DNA from: Xenorhabdus vietnamensis
Lineage (GTDB): Bacteria; Pseudomonadota; Gammaproteobacteria; Enterobacterales; Enterobacteriaceae
Direction of reading: 5' to 3'
DNA: 64,000 nt
NCBI RefSeq assembly: GCF_002127535.1
Contig: NZ_MUBJ01000011.1
Coordinates: forward strand, 35,024-99,023
Each line of letters starts with the position of its first letter. Positions within the stretch are counted from its first letter, which is position 1. This document shows positions 47,532 to 57,900 of this stretch, in pieces. A model generated the notes under the pieces. That model was not told the DNA's origin, made no database searches, and was given only the letters and a program-made list of their open reading frames with translations. A program made the position numbers and the translations under genes.

Positions 47532-48401
47532 ATGCATCCACCTAAATGGTATATCGGACTGGATATCCAAGATCATTACATCCGCGCCCTTGCCGCCATT
47601 AAACGCCGTGATGGCTGGCAACTTCGACATTGCTGGCAATATCACCTATCCAGCGAAATCATTTCAGGAGGGCGGCTACAAAACCCTGAAAAATTACTTC
47701 ACATTTTAATGCAATGGAGAAAAATTTTACCTAAAAATCTTAGCCTAAGATTAGCCCTCCCTGTTCAGCAAACGTTGCAGCGACAGATAACCTTGCCTAA
47801 CCATACTGCCTTACAGGAGCCGGAACTCGGCTGGTTTGTGCATGCCAATGCCGAAAAACAATTTCCTGTCAGTGATCTGGTATTAGATTATCGTGTTCAT
47901 GGTCAGCAGATTTGCATCAGCGCAACCCGTCAAAAAGATCTCAGTCTCTGGCTGAATCTGTTCGCGGAAATCAATTTATCTCTTGATGCCATTGATATTG
48001 CGCCCTGCGCATTACGTTATCTAGCCAAAATTGCAGGAGTGCCTGATGACAGTTGGTTGATTCACAAACGCATGACGGACTGGCTATGGGTTGCCCCTGC
48101 CAACCAACCTTTCGGCTATGGGTTGGTGGCTTCCCCAGCAAATTCCCATCTGATTCAGATCATCAATCAGCTCCCCATAACGCAAGAAACAGAAAGTTAT
48201 GCAGTTTATTACAGTGATGAAGAGCAATCAGCATCAGTAAAAATGACGTCAGAAGAAGCAATATCAACACCGATATCAACAAAATCGACTAATATTTGGC
48301 AACTTTTGATGGCATTCCGTCATTACCATCCCCCATTCCCAGAAAAAATGGATGCGTTCATCATTGCCGCAGGTTTAGCGCTCAGGCCGGGTGATCAGTA
48401 A
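47532..48401 (+). CDS. hofM: PilM-like DNA-utilisation protein HofM
   Basis: A 289-residue cytoplasmic PilM-type protein. It starts PPKWYIGLDIQDHYIRALAA as family members do and includes DIAPCALRYLAKIAGV. In E. coli the hof genes are required for using external DNA as a nutrient, not for pili. AAGGAGATC sits before the ATG. It is the first gene of the hof operon and overlaps hofN by one base (TAATG). Confidence 0.88.
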   Translation: MHPPKWYIGLDIQDHYIRALAAIKRRDGWQLRHCWQYHLSSEIISGGRLQNPEKLLHILMQWRKILPKNLSLRLALPVQQTLQRQITLPNHTALQEPELGWFVHANAEKQFPVSDLVLDYRVHGQQICISATRQKDLSLWLNLFAEINLSLDAIDIAPCALRYLAKIAGVPDDSWLIHKRMTDWLWVAPANQPFGYGLVASPANSHLIQIINQLPITQETESYAVYYSDEEQSASVKMTSEEAISTPISTKSTNIWQLLMAFRHYHPPFPEKMDAFIIAAGLALRPGDQ

Positions 48402-48949
48402 TGCATCAAGTCAATTTTTTACCGTGGCGGCAGAAAAAACTGAAGCGACAAGGCCAAATGTGGGGAGCATTACTTTGTTTACAACTCGTATTTTGGACAA
48501 CCGGATTGGTGATCATTTCTACACTGCAAACAAACCAAATAGGACAATATCGTGGGCAATTAACGGAAATTACCCACCAATTGGCTGAATTACAACGATC
48601 AATCAAAACAACAGACCAAGCAGTGCAACATCATCATCAATTGTCACAGCTATTACGGAAAAAACGAATATTCATGGAACAGAATCAACAATATTTACAG
48701 TTATTTCGTCAACTTCCCCATTTGTTACCAGAAAACAGTTGGCTGACTGCATTTAGTGATGACAGTGGGCAATTAATTTTTACTGCCCACAGCCAAAACT
48801 ATACAGATATCTCCGATTTATTGGATAACCTGACTGACGACACTTCGCTTATCAATGTACAGCTAAAAAAAATGATCACAACGGAAGATCATTTCAAAGA
48901 CTTCACCATTGATGCAAATTGGTCTGCGGGAGAACCCAATGAGAAATAA
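48401..48949 (+). CDS. hofN: PilN-like protein HofN
   Basis: A 182-residue bitopic inner-membrane protein of the PilN type. A short cytosolic N-terminus (VNFLPWRQKKLKRQGQMWG) is followed by one membrane segment (about residues 20-42) and a coiled-coil-prone periplasmic domain. The LLPENSWLTAFSDDSGQLIF segment matches the family. The start overlaps hofM's stop, and the end overlaps hofO. It forms a complex with HofM and HofO. Confidence 0.88.
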   Translation: MHQVNFLPWRQKKLKRQGQMWGALLCLQLVFWTTGLVIISTLQTNQIGQYRGQLTEITHQLAELQRSIKTTDQAVQHHHQLSQLLRKKRIFMEQNQQYLQLFRQLPHLLPENSWLTAFSDDSGQLIFTAHSQNYTDISDLLDNLTDDTSLINVQLKKMITTEDHFKDFTIDANWSAGEPNEK

Positions 48950-49559
48950 TCACTTTGAAGGGTTTTATCAACAATGGCTTTATCGGCCTGTCTGGCAACA
49001 GCTTGCCTTGCAACAATTACTCATCATTTCACTGCTGTTGGGGTTCTACTTTTTGATCTGGCAGAAAAATCGGCATGAGATTCACACTCTACAGGACAAC
49101 ATTAAGGAGCGGCAACACAATGCGACACTATCCCAACGGCGGCTTGCTGAACTACCATCCCTGCCTGAAACCCAACAGCAAATTCAGCAAATGGCGGCAA
49201 ATCTTGATCAAAACAGTTATCCTTCACCAAGGCATATATCCCCGAAACAAAATACGACCATACTCAAACGGTTGCATATCCCGCTGATACGCTCTGGCAG
49301 CCAGCTAATGGAGTGGAAAAGCCACAAAGAAAACGAGCAAATTTTCTGGCATATCATGCTGTCACTAAATTATGACCAATTTCTCCATTTCTTAAATGAA
49401 ATTCAAAAATTGCAGCCACCATTACTGATTAAGCACCTCTCGATTACTCCAGCCGACGGCAACCTGACAGTTCGCATGGTGTTTTCAGATCTCGCTTTGT
49501 CAGATATGGCTTTGCTCAATTCAACATTCCCTGATCCTATTCATGGGGAGAAATCATGA
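48939..49559 (+). CDS. hofO: PilO-like protein HofO
   Basis: A 206-residue bitopic protein of the PilO type: membrane segment at about residues 25-45 (LLIISLLLGFYFLIW), a coiled-coil region and a periplasmic alpha/beta domain. ATG at 48939 is used, inside the end of hofN. The end overlaps the next gene by 4 bases. The sequence is divergent from E. coli, and orthology rests on operon position and architecture. Confidence 0.83.
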   Translation: MRNNHFEGFYQQWLYRPVWQQLALQQLLIISLLLGFYFLIWQKNRHEIHTLQDNIKERQHNATLSQRRLAELPSLPETQQQIQQMAANLDQNSYPSPRHISPKQNTTILKRLHIPLIRSGSQLMEWKSHKENEQIFWHIMLSLNYDQFLHFLNEIQKLQPPLLIKHLSITPADGNLTVRMVFSDLALSDMALLNSTFPDPIHGEKS

Positions 49560-50650
49560 AGTGCCATCCTTTACTCCTCCTAACCTGTCTCTTACTACCA
49601 ATATTCGGTTTTGCGACAGAAAATATTGCGGTAGAAAACCGTGCAGATGAAGAGCATGATTTCGAAATGCCAGTAAGAGATCCATTCCAACCCCCTATAT
49701 ATCCGGCAGAGAGCGAAACGGGCTTTTCTTCAATAGAACAAAATGGGCAAGAACAAGAGATCGAATATCAGGTGATTGCCCTGCAATATGCCGATGCTGA
49801 ACAAATAGCAGGGCAATTACAGAGAAATCAGCCTGCACTACTGACAAAATGGGGGAAAATTGAACATGACCCCTTAACCAACAGCCTGATTCTGGAAGAT
49901 AAATTTGATGCTATTACCCGTATCAAAAATTGGCTAAAAGAAATCGATACCCCACAACAACAAGTACAAATTACTGCTCATATTGTTACCAGTAGCAAAG
50001 AAGCCCTGCATGAATTAGGCATCCACTGGGGCGTAAATGCCGATCCACATAATCAATCAGTGGGGCTGAACCGCCTGAATCTACATCAGCCTGCCGGTAA
50101 CCAGCGTCACAGGCTGGTACTGAATACAGCCCGCATTCATGCAAACTTACTAGAGCTGGAACTCAGCGCACTCGAGCAGGAAAACCAACTTGAGATCATT
50201 GCCAGCCCACGCCTAACAGCCTCACATCAACAGCCAGCCAGTATCAAGCAAGGTTCTGATATCCCTTATATTGTTCAAGACAAGGACAAAACGACTGTTC
50301 AGTTTAAAGAGGCAGTATTGGGTATGGAAGTGACACCCCATATTTTAAGGCAGGGGAAAATCCGGCTCGCACTGAAAATCAGTCAGAATGCACCCGGTTT
50401 TCCCATCAGTCAGGGTGGAAATGAAAATCTGGCCATCGATAAACAAGAGATCATAACCCAAGTAACGATTAGAAATGGGGAAACGCTGATTCTTGGGGGG
50501 ATCTTTCAACAGAAAAAAACCTCAAGTTTGCAAAAAGTTCCTTACCTTTCAGACCTTCCTCTCTTGGGATCTTTATTCAACCAAAAAGGGGAACAACATA
50601 GCCGAAGGGAACTCGTAATTTTTATTACACCTCAACTGACCGATATTTAA
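49556..50650 (+). CDS. hofQ: short secretin HofQ with a HofP-like N-terminus
   Basis: A 364-residue protein with a signal peptide (PLLLLTCLLLPIFGFA). Then comes a segment containing MPVRDPFQPP, the PilP/HofP lipoprotein-like motif, followed at about residue 65 by the secretin core (VIALQYADAEQIAGQLQ, LELSALEQENQLEIIASPRL, QPASIKQGSDIPY, and RRELVIFITPQLTD at the end). E. coli HofQ has 412 residues; its first 100 or so (N0 domain) are missing here, and no separate hofP exists. It looks like the start of hofP joined to the end of hofQ. The outer-membrane channel part is complete. Confidence 0.85.
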   Translation: MKCHPLLLLTCLLLPIFGFATENIAVENRADEEHDFEMPVRDPFQPPIYPAESETGFSSIEQNGQEQEIEYQVIALQYADAEQIAGQLQRNQPALLTKWGKIEHDPLTNSLILEDKFDAITRIKNWLKEIDTPQQQVQITAHIVTSSKEALHELGIHWGVNADPHNQSVGLNRLNLHQPAGNQRHRLVLNTARIHANLLELELSALEQENQLEIIASPRLTASHQQPASIKQGSDIPYIVQDKDKTTVQFKEAVLGMEVTPHILRQGKIRLALKISQNAPGFPISQGGNENLAIDKQEIITQVTIRNGETLILGGIFQQKKTSSLQKVPYLSDLPLLGSLFNQKGEQHSRRELVIFITPQLTDI

Positions 50651-51179
50651 ACAAACCAAAAATACCACATAAAAATCAATCTATTAATGATGATTATTGT
50701 GTTTTTTCTACCAAATAACCCACAATTTTTCTTGGTTAGGTCTGTTTATGGATTTGACGTTGAGATTAATTTAGCATACAAGGATTATCTAATTGAGTGA
50801 GCAGAGGCTTAATATCACAAGCAGGAGTCTAACCAAATAAATTTCGAATTGCATTATAGCAGCAGGGAGCAAATCCTCATAAGCGATAGATAACTCTACG
50901 TTTATTACTATGTAACAGGGATAAATTAACGCAACCAATAAAGCAGCAATTTGAAGATGGAAGGTAGAAACCCTCAATCAGCCAGCAAAAGCATGAACCA
51001 AATGACCTAACTTAGGTTCCGTGCCAGATTTATATAGTTGCAATACAGGCTGATGTGCTGAGATAATTTTCCTATCTGATCTCACATTCTCACTCATGAG
51101 GTTTCAGTTTAGGTCCCGCGGCTAATCTGATTGGCGGGGCGGGTTATCATTAACAAACAGTCTTAGTAATACCAAAAAC
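50651..51179. other. aroK leader region
   Basis: A 529-base gap between hofQ and aroK. The last 60 bases (GCGGGTTATCATTAAC and following) closely resemble the conserved enterobacterial aroK leader. No coding frame is convincing in the rest; the promoter(s) of the aroKB-damX-dam series probably lie here. Confidence 0.5.
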
Positions 51180-51701
51180 ATGGCAGAGAAACGCAATATC
51201 TTTCTGGTTGGGCCTATGGGTGCCGGCAAAAGCACTATTGGTCGTCAGTTAGCTCAGCAACTCAATATGGAGTTTTACGACTCTGATCAAGAAATTGAGC
51301 GACGTACCGGAGCTGACGTGGGCTGGGTATTTGATGTGGAAGGCGAAGAAGGCTTCCGCGACCGCGAAGAAAAAATAATTAACGAACTGACTGAAAAACA
51401 AGGCATCGTATTGGCTACCGGAGGGGGTTCAGTTAAATCAAAAGAAACCCGTAATCGCCTGTCTGCCCGTGGTGTGGTCGTCTATTTAGAAACAACCATA
51501 GAAAAACAGTTAGCTCGTACTCAGCGCGATAAAAAACGCCCTTTACTTCAAGTTGATGCACCAGCACGAGAAGTTTTAGAAAATTTGGCTGATGAGCGCA
51601 ACCCTCTTTATGAGGAAATTGCTGATGTGACCATTCGTACAGATGAGCAAAGCGCCAAAGTCGTCGCTAATCAAATCATTGAGTTACTGGAAAAAAACTG
51701 A
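51180..51701 (+). CDS. aroK: shikimate kinase I
   Basis: A 173-residue kinase that phosphorylates shikimate in aromatic amino acid synthesis. The P-loop [15 protein letters not shown] is at about residues 11-25. The shikimate-binding [18 protein letters not shown] and ATGGGSV motifs are intact, as is the lid ([11 protein letters not shown]). Identical in size to E. coli AroK. It starts a conserved seven-gene block. Confidence 0.98.
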   Translation: MAEKRNIFLVGPMGAGKSTIGRQLAQQLNMEFYDSDQEIERRTGADVGWVFDVEGEEGFRDREEKIINELTEKQGIVLATGGGSVKSKETRNRLSARGVVVYLETTIEKQLARTQRDKKRPLLQVDAPAREVLENLADERNPLYEEIADVTIRTDEQSAKVVANQIIELLEKN

Positions 51702-51746
51702 TTATAGTGAGTCCGCGCAGCGGCAAACGATAAGACGAAAGCTGAT

Positions 51747-52844
51747 ATGGAACAAGTGACTGTTACGTTAGGTGAAAGAAGCTACCCAATTACCATAGCC
51801 GAAGGGCTATTTTCTGACAATGAGGCATTCAAGCCCCTGCAAGCCGGTCAACAGGTCATGATAGTGACCAATGAAACGCTTGCACCCCTGTATCTTGAAC
51901 AGGTGAAATCCACATTGCAGAGAATGGATCTTCGGGTAAATGAAGTTATCTTGCCTGACGGTGAGCAGTACAAATCACTTTTTGTGCTCAATGACATTTT
52001 TTCTGCCTTACTGGAAAATAATCATGGTCGTGACACAATACTTATCGCTCTTGGTGGTGGTGTAATTGGTGATATGACGGGGTTTGCCGCAGCTAGTTAT
52101 CAACGCGGCGTTCGTTTCATCCAAGTACCCACCACGCTACTCTCTCAAGTTGACTCTTCTGTTGGTGGAAAAACAGGGGTCAACCATCCCCTTGGCAAAA
52201 ATATGATAGGCGCGTTCTATCAACCGATTTCCGTTGTTGTCGATCTCAATTGTCTAAAAACATTGCCTGCTCAAGAGTTGTATTCGGGTCTGGCTGAAGT
52301 CATTAAATACGGTGTCATTCTGGATAATGAATTTTTTAGCTGGCTTGAAGGTAATATCGAGAAATTACTGGCCCTCGACAGCCAGGCAATGGCCTACTGC
52401 ATCCGTCGCTGCTGCGAACTCAAGGCATTGGTTGTTGCGGCTGATGAACAAGAACGCAGTGGGATGCGTGCATTGCTAAACATCGGTCATACCTTTGGAC
52501 ATGCTATTGAAGCTGAAATGGGTTATGGGGTCTGGCTGCATGGCCAAGCAGTTGCTGCGGGTATGGTGATGGCAGCAAGAACATCTGAACTTGTCGGCAC
52601 ATTCTCGAAACAAGATACCCAACGTATCATCCGCTTGTTAAAACGAGCTAAACTGCCTATCAATGGCCCTGAAGCAATGTCCCCTGATGCTTATTTACCC
52701 CATATGATGCGTGACAAAAAAGTTTCTGCCGGGAAACTGCATCTGGTGCTACCAACAGCCATTGGGAAAGCTGTACTCCGTTCTGATATTGAGAAAAAAG
52801 TTATATTGGACGCTATTCGTCTATGTCAGCCACCTCCCCACTAG
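51747..52844 (+). CDS. aroB: 3-dehydroquinate synthase
   Basis: A 365-residue enzyme that converts DAHP to 3-dehydroquinate using NAD and zinc. The NAD-binding loop [19 protein letters not shown] (about residues 92-110) and the zinc/substrate region [11 protein letters not shown] are intact, as is [11 protein letters not shown]. It follows aroK by 45 bases and acts in the same pathway. Confidence 0.98.
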   Translation: MEQVTVTLGERSYPITIAEGLFSDNEAFKPLQAGQQVMIVTNETLAPLYLEQVKSTLQRMDLRVNEVILPDGEQYKSLFVLNDIFSALLENNHGRDTILIALGGGVIGDMTGFAAASYQRGVRFIQVPTTLLSQVDSSVGGKTGVNHPLGKNMIGAFYQPISVVVDLNCLKTLPAQELYSGLAEVIKYGVILDNEFFSWLEGNIEKLLALDSQAMAYCIRRCCELKALVVAADEQERSGMRALLNIGHTFGHAIEAEMGYGVWLHGQAVAAGMVMAARTSELVGTFSKQDTQRIIRLLKRAKLPINGPEAMSPDAYLPHMMRDKKVSAGKLHLVLPTAIGKAVLRSDIEKKVILDAIRLCQPPPH

Positions 52845-53058
52845 ATATATTATGCTCCCCAATCAATTCCAAGATGAAGAGAATGTCTGAATATGGCAGA
52901 ATTTGTGCTGAGAATAAAAGCTGAATAATGAATTATTCTCTAGCTGTTATGCTATAAAATAGCTACATTATCAAATAAAACATCATCGGTTTTAGTTAGG
53001 TCAGGCTGCTAAACCTTTTAAATAACAATTGGCAGTATTATCTCTGTTGGGAGGGTAT

Positions 53059-54027
53059 ATGGACGAATTAAAATCAGAAAACAAACAAAAAACAGAAAAT
53101 GAATTAAAGCCAGATACTTCTGATCGCAGCCCTCAGCGATCCAAAAAGCAATTTAATCAACCTAAACTCGCAATATCCCGTCAACAAATGATGCTCGGTA
53201 TTGGCATTCTGGTACTTTTACTTCTGATTATTGCCATCAGTTCTGCATTAAAATCCCCCACTGAGCATGAAAAACAGCAATCTTCAAATGCAACAGAAAA
53301 GAGTATTGACCTTTCGGGTTCTTCTTCAATTTCTTCTAATTCTTCTGGCAACGAGCAAGAAAATCCATTAGAGCCAGTAACCAATGGGATACGTGAAATC
53401 AGCCCGCCACCAATTAATAGCACTTCAATTAATAGTACTTCAAGTAATAACACTCCAACTCCCGCAACGGGAACTGGTGGCTACAACCAGCGCATAGAGT
53501 TACCCGGTGATATTTCTGATGCTTTGAATCAACAACAAAGTAACATTAATAATTCAGTGCAAAACAACCTGGCACAACCACAGGTTAAACCAACTAAACC
53601 AACGGTAACACCATCTGTTGAACAGAAAAAACCAGAGAAAATTACACCACTGAATCAAGAAAAACCCCAAAAAGAACATAAGGTCAGAGAAGATCATTAC
53701 GCCAAAGCGACTAATAAACATGTGACAATAAATCATCAGGCCAATGGCGGTAATCTGCTGAAAGCACCTGCAAGCCGATTCACACTCCAATTGAGTAGTG
53801 CTAGCCGTTCTGATACCTTAACCGCTTTCGCAAAACATAATAACCTTTCAAATTACAAGGTTTATGAAACCAAACGCGATGGCAAGACATGGTTTATTTT
53901 GATCCACGGTAGTTACAGTTCTGTTTCTGATGCTAAGAAAGCCATTTCCTCACTTCCTGCGGAAGTTCAGGCCAAAAAACCTTGGGTCAGAAAATTACAA
54001 CAGGTTCAGCAAGATCTGAAAAAATAA
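53059..54027 (+). CDS. damX: cell division protein DamX (SPOR domain)
   Basis: A 322-residue single-pass inner-membrane protein: cytosolic N-terminus, membrane segment (about residues 44-64, MMLGIGILVLLLLIIAISSA), a long Asn/Ser/Gln-rich periplasmic linker and a C-terminal SPOR domain (about 240-318, RFTLQLSSASRSDTLTAFA). It binds denuded septal glycan. It is shorter than E. coli DamX (428), with the difference in the linker. ATG at 53059 has GGGAGGGTAT upstream. Confidence 0.92.
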   Translation: MDELKSENKQKTENELKPDTSDRSPQRSKKQFNQPKLAISRQQMMLGIGILVLLLLIIAISSALKSPTEHEKQQSSNATEKSIDLSGSSSISSNSSGNEQENPLEPVTNGIREISPPPINSTSINSTSSNNTPTPATGTGGYNQRIELPGDISDALNQQQSNINNSVQNNLAQPQVKPTKPTVTPSVEQKKPEKITPLNQEKPQKEHKVREDHYAKATNKHVTINHQANGGNLLKAPASRFTLQLSSASRSDTLTAFAKHNNLSNYKVYETKRDGKTWFILIHGSYSSVSDAKKAISSLPAEVQAKKPWVRKLQQVQQDLKK

Positions 54028-54112
54028 AACTATTTTGATTAGGCGCTGATATGCTGTCCTAAACAGAGTACAATCTGCGGCTCTGAAATTATTGAATAGC
54101 TAATTTGACGGC

Positions 54113-54931
54113 ATGAAAAAAAAACGCGCTTTCTTAAAATGGGCCGGTGGAAAATACCCCTTGGTGGATGATATTAAGCATCATCTGCCAGAGGGCGATT
54201 GCTTGATTGAGCCATTTGTTGGCGCAGGCTCGGTATTTCTGAATACCGATTATGATTCATACATTTTGTCAGATATCAATAGCGATCTGATCAACCTGTA
54301 CGACACCGTAAAATCTCGTGCAGATGAATTTATTAATCATGCCCGTCCATTATTTTCATCGGAGTTCAACACTTCCGAATACTTCTATCGCCTGAGAGAA
54401 GAGTTCAACAAAAGCAAAGATCCCTTTCGTCGCAGTATGTTGTTTCTTTACCTGAACCGCCACTGCTATAACGGCCTTTGTCGCTATAATTCTCGAGGTG
54501 AATTTAACGTTCCTTTCGGGCGCTATAAAAAGCCCTATTTTCCTGAAGATGAGCTTTACTGGTTTGCAGAAAAGTCACAGAAGGCAACTTTCATCTGCCA
54601 ACATTATGAAATTGCATTGAACAATGCTCCAAAAGGCTCGGTGGTTTACTGTGATCCCCCGTATGCCCCACTTTCTGCCACGGCTAATTTTACAGCCTAC
54701 CATACAAATAGTTTCAACCTCCTTGATCAGGAAAATCTGGCGGAGATCGCATATCATCTCTCGTCTCAAAAAGGCATTCCGGTACTCATATCCAATCATG
54801 ACACACCAATGACACGGGAATGGTATCATCAAGCTTCTCTTTACATTGTTAAAGCCCGCCGGACAATAAGTAGAAATATTCTTGCCCGCAGTAAAGTTGA
54901 TGAGCTTTTGGCGTTATACTGCCAGAAGTGA
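54113..54931 (+). CDS. dam: DNA adenine methyltransferase (GATC)
   Basis: A 272-residue N6-adenine methyltransferase that marks GATC sites for mismatch repair and replication control. Motif I is FLKWAGGKYPLVDDI and motif IV is YCDPPYAPLS. It follows damX in the standard order. Length is near E. coli Dam (278). Confidence 0.97.
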   Translation: MKKKRAFLKWAGGKYPLVDDIKHHLPEGDCLIEPFVGAGSVFLNTDYDSYILSDINSDLINLYDTVKSRADEFINHARPLFSSEFNTSEYFYRLREEFNKSKDPFRRSMLFLYLNRHCYNGLCRYNSRGEFNVPFGRYKKPYFPEDELYWFAEKSQKATFICQHYEIALNNAPKGSVVYCDPPYAPLSATANFTAYHTNSFNLLDQENLAEIAYHLSSQKGIPVLISNHDTPMTREWYHQASLYIVKARRTISRNILARSKVDELLALYCQK

Positions 54932-54989
54932 TTGAGGTTTCCAGTCCCTGAAATTACGGGGATAAAACAATGAATTGGAGAAGATAATA

Positions 54990-55664
54990 ATGAAGAAAGA
55001 CTTTCTGATTGCCCCATCCATTCTATCCGCAGATTTTGCCCGATTAGGTGAAGATACCGCTAAAGTTTTGGAAGCAGGTGCTGATATTGTACACTTTGAT
55101 GTCATGGATAATCATTATGTGCCAAATCTGACTATTGGTCCAATGGTCTGTCAGGCACTGCGTGATTATGGCATTACAGCACCAATTGATGTTCACCTAA
55201 TGGTAAAACCGGTTGATCGCATTATCCCTGATTTTGCCAAGGCAGGTGCAACCTATATTACTTTCCATCCTGAAGCGAGTGAACATATAGATCGCACACT
55301 GCAACTTATCAAAGAACATGGCTGTAAAGCGGGCTTGGTCTTCAATCCAGCAACTCCCCTTAATTATCTTGATTACGTATTAGATAAACTGGATGTGATT
55401 CTGTTGATGTCCGTCAACCCAGGTTTTGGTGGTCAGTCTTTCATTCCAGAAACACTGAAAAAACTGAGTCAGGTGCGCAGAATCATCGATGAAAGCGGAT
55501 ATGATATCCGTCTCGAAATTGATGGCGGCATTAAGCCCAATAATATTGCAGAAGCGGCTCAGGCTGGCGCTGATATATTCGTTGCTGGCTCTGCTATTTT
55601 TAGTCAGCCAGATTATAAAGCGGTTATTGATGAAATGCGCCGCGAATTATCGAAGGTAGCATAA
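54990..55664 (+). CDS. rpe: ribulose-phosphate 3-epimerase
   Basis: A 224-residue TIM-barrel enzyme of the pentose phosphate pathway. Conserved strands are [49 protein letters not shown] and [10 protein letters not shown], with the metal/proton residues in place. ATG at 54990 has GGAGAAGATAATA upstream. Its stop overlaps the start of gph. Confidence 0.98.
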   Translation: MKKDFLIAPSILSADFARLGEDTAKVLEAGADIVHFDVMDNHYVPNLTIGPMVCQALRDYGITAPIDVHLMVKPVDRIIPDFAKAGATYITFHPEASEHIDRTLQLIKEHGCKAGLVFNPATPLNYLDYVLDKLDVILLMSVNPGFGGQSFIPETLKKLSQVRRIIDESGYDIRLEIDGGIKPNNIAEAAQAGADIFVAGSAIFSQPDYKAVIDEMRRELSKVA

Positions 55665-56386
55665 TGAAAAATGACGTCGTAAAAGGAATTCGCGCTATTG
55701 CATTTGATTTGGATGGCACTCTGGTGGACAGTGCAGGCGGTCTGGCTGATGCTTTGGATCAAGCCTTGATTGCCAAAGGACTACCCGCCGCAGGTAAAGA
55801 ACGAGTCGCTATCTGGATTGGCAATGGTGCCGATGTCATGGTTGAACGCGCATTGAAGTGGACTGGGGCAGATCCTTCTCCCACATTGCATAGCGAAATG
55901 CGCAAATTGTTTGATAAGTTTTATGAAGCTAGCGTCACCACAGGCAGCCAATTGTTTCCCCATGTAAAAGAGACTTTGGCAGAGCTTGCAAAACACAATT
56001 TGCCTATGGCGATTATCACGAATAAACCCACTCCTTTTATCGCCCCATTGCTGGAATCCTTGGGTATTAGTGAATATTTTTCATTGGTACTGGGTGGTGA
56101 TGATGTTAAAGAGAAAAAGCCTCATCCCGCACCTCTATATTTGACAATGGGGATGCTTGGCCTGCATAAAGAAGAATTGCTTTTTGTCGGTGATTCCCGT
56201 AATGATATTTTGGCTGCACAAACAGCTGGTTGCCCTTGTGTTGGCTTAACCTATGGGTATAACTACGGAGAATCGATAGCATTAAGCCACCCAAATTATA
56301 TATTGGACCATTTTCCGGATTTACTCCCAATTATTGGACTACCCACTTTGACATTATTATCCACTCTGAAAAGACAGGAAGCTTAA
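55664..56386 (+). CDS. gph: phosphoglycolate phosphatase
   Basis: A 240-residue HAD phosphatase. Motif I is [18 protein letters not shown]; motif II is IITNKPTPF; motif III/IV is [12 protein letters not shown]. It clears 2-phosphoglycolate from DNA repair. It overlaps rpe by one base and lies 5 bases before trpS. Confidence 0.96.
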   Translation: MKNDVVKGIRAIAFDLDGTLVDSAGGLADALDQALIAKGLPAAGKERVAIWIGNGADVMVERALKWTGADPSPTLHSEMRKLFDKFYEASVTTGSQLFPHVKETLAELAKHNLPMAIITNKPTPFIAPLLESLGISEYFSLVLGGDDVKEKKPHPAPLYLTMGMLGLHKEELLFVGDSRNDILAAQTAGCPCVGLTYGYNYGESIALSHPNYILDHFPDLLPIIGLPTLTLLSTLKRQEA

Positions 56387-56390
56387 TAAA

Positions 56391-57425
56391 ATGAATGAAC
56401 CCACTGTAATGAAACCAAACTCCCAAAAACCTATTGTATTCAGCGGCGCACAACCCTCCGGTGAATTGACCATCGGTAACTATATGGGGGCGTTGCGTCA
56501 GTGGGTTAAAATGCAGGATGAATATGATTGCATCTACTGTATCGTTAACCAGCATGCCATTACTGTGCGCCAAGATTCTAATGAACTGAAAAAACGCACT
56601 CTGGATACGCTGGCGCTTTACCTTGCCTGTGGTATTGATCCAAAGAAAAGTACCATCTTTGTCCAATCACATGTCCCACAACATTCTCAGTTGAGCTGGG
56701 TATTGAACTGCTATGCCTATTTTGGCGAACTCAGCCGCATGACTCAGTTTAAGGATAAATCAGCCCGTCACTCAGAAAATATCAATGCCGGGCTGTTTGA
56801 TTACCCTGTCCTGATGGCCGCTGATATTTTGCTTTACCAAGCTAATCAGATCCCTGTGGGTAGTGATCAAAAACAGCACCTTGAATTGAGCCGTGATTTG
56901 GCATTGCGTTTTAACGCCTTATATGGCGATATATTCACTGTTCCTGAGCCATTTATTCCAAAAGGCGGCGCTCGCGTGATGTCATTGCAAGATCCGGACA
57001 AGAAGATGTCAAAGTCCGATGATAATCGCAATAACGTGATTGCTCTGCTGGAAGATCCGAAGTCTGTCGCCAAGAAAATCAAACGTGCTGTTACCGATTC
57101 TGAAGAACCACCTCGTGTACGTTATGATTTGGAAAACAAACCGGGTGTTTCTAATTTGCTGGATATTCTTGCAGGTGTAACAGGCAAAACTATCCCTGAA
57201 TTAGAAGCGGAGTTTGAAGGCAAAATGTACGGTCATTTGAAAGGGACTGTTGCAGATGCTGTATGTGAAATGCTGACAGGATTACAGGAACGTTACCATC
57301 ATTTCCGTAATAATGAAGCGTTACTTAACCAAATCATGGCAGAAGGAGCCGCTAAAGCACAAGCTCGTGCTCAGGCAACCTTGGATAAAGTCTATGAAGC
57401 GGTCGGATTTATCGCTCACCCATAA
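56391..57425 (+). CDS. trpS: tryptophanyl-tRNA synthetase
   Basis: A 344-residue class I synthetase. The HIGH-like motif is [14 protein letters not shown] and the KMSKS loop is [10 protein letters not shown]. The sequence follows E. coli TrpS throughout, with a slightly longer N-terminus. GGAAGC precedes the ATG at 56391; ATG at 56409 is also possible. It ends the aroK-trpS block and is followed by a strong terminator. Confidence 0.98.
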   Translation: MNEPTVMKPNSQKPIVFSGAQPSGELTIGNYMGALRQWVKMQDEYDCIYCIVNQHAITVRQDSNELKKRTLDTLALYLACGIDPKKSTIFVQSHVPQHSQLSWVLNCYAYFGELSRMTQFKDKSARHSENINAGLFDYPVLMAADILLYQANQIPVGSDQKQHLELSRDLALRFNALYGDIFTVPEPFIPKGGARVMSLQDPDKKMSKSDDNRNNVIALLEDPKSVAKKIKRAVTDSEEPPRVRYDLENKPGVSNLLDILAGVTGKTIPELEAEFEGKMYGHLKGTVADAVCEMLTGLQERYHHFRNNEALLNQIMAEGAAKAQARAQATLDKVYEAVGFIAHP

Positions 57426-57435
57426 GTAGGGTATA

Positions 57436-57476
57436 AATGCCAAAGGGTATTCATTCATCCTTTGGCATTATTTTTT
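57436..57476 (+). terminator. intrinsic terminator after trpS
   Basis: An 11-base stem AATGCCAAAGG/CCTTTGGCATT with a 12-base loop, followed by six T. It lies 11 bases after the trpS stop and closes the block. Confidence 0.92.
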
Positions 57477-57504
57477 ATCATGAATTTGTTGTAACTTTGT
57501 ATTA

Positions 57505-57802
57505 TTATTTTTTAATAAACTTCATCATCTTATCATGATGCGTTAGACTCAAACTAGACGCAAAAAGCCTCACAGCGTTAGGTCGTCTGTCTTCATCAAT
57601 GTTCTTTAAATATTTCTCATACATTTCAGGCCCGGTATTTTGATAAGCTATATCAAAACGAGTCTCTGGAATGTCTCTTGAATCAACCCGTATATCCTTT
57701 ATGCCATCTGGGTATTTTTTTGACTATTTTGCCAACCAATTTGGTTGTTAGGATTATTTCTACTAATCTGATTTACTGGCTCAAGTAGATTAACTTCATT
57801 TG
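57505..57802 (-). pseudogene. remnant of an unidentified protein, frameshifted
   Basis: On the minus strand, about 70 codons with good coding character end at a stop at 57505. They contain DIAYQNTGPEMYEKYLKNID and end MMKFIKK. Just upstream, in another frame, lies VNLLEPVNQISRNNPNNQIG, apparently the continuation before a one-base change in a run of seven A. No start is present upstream. I do not recognise the family; it looks like the C-terminus of a lost gene. Confidence 0.5.
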
Positions 57803-57900
57803 CTTAGTTGGATGAACAGAATTTTGTGCGTAGTGTGAACTAACCTGATTTTTTAATAATTTTTCTTTCTCACTGATATCACATTAATAATATGATCACA

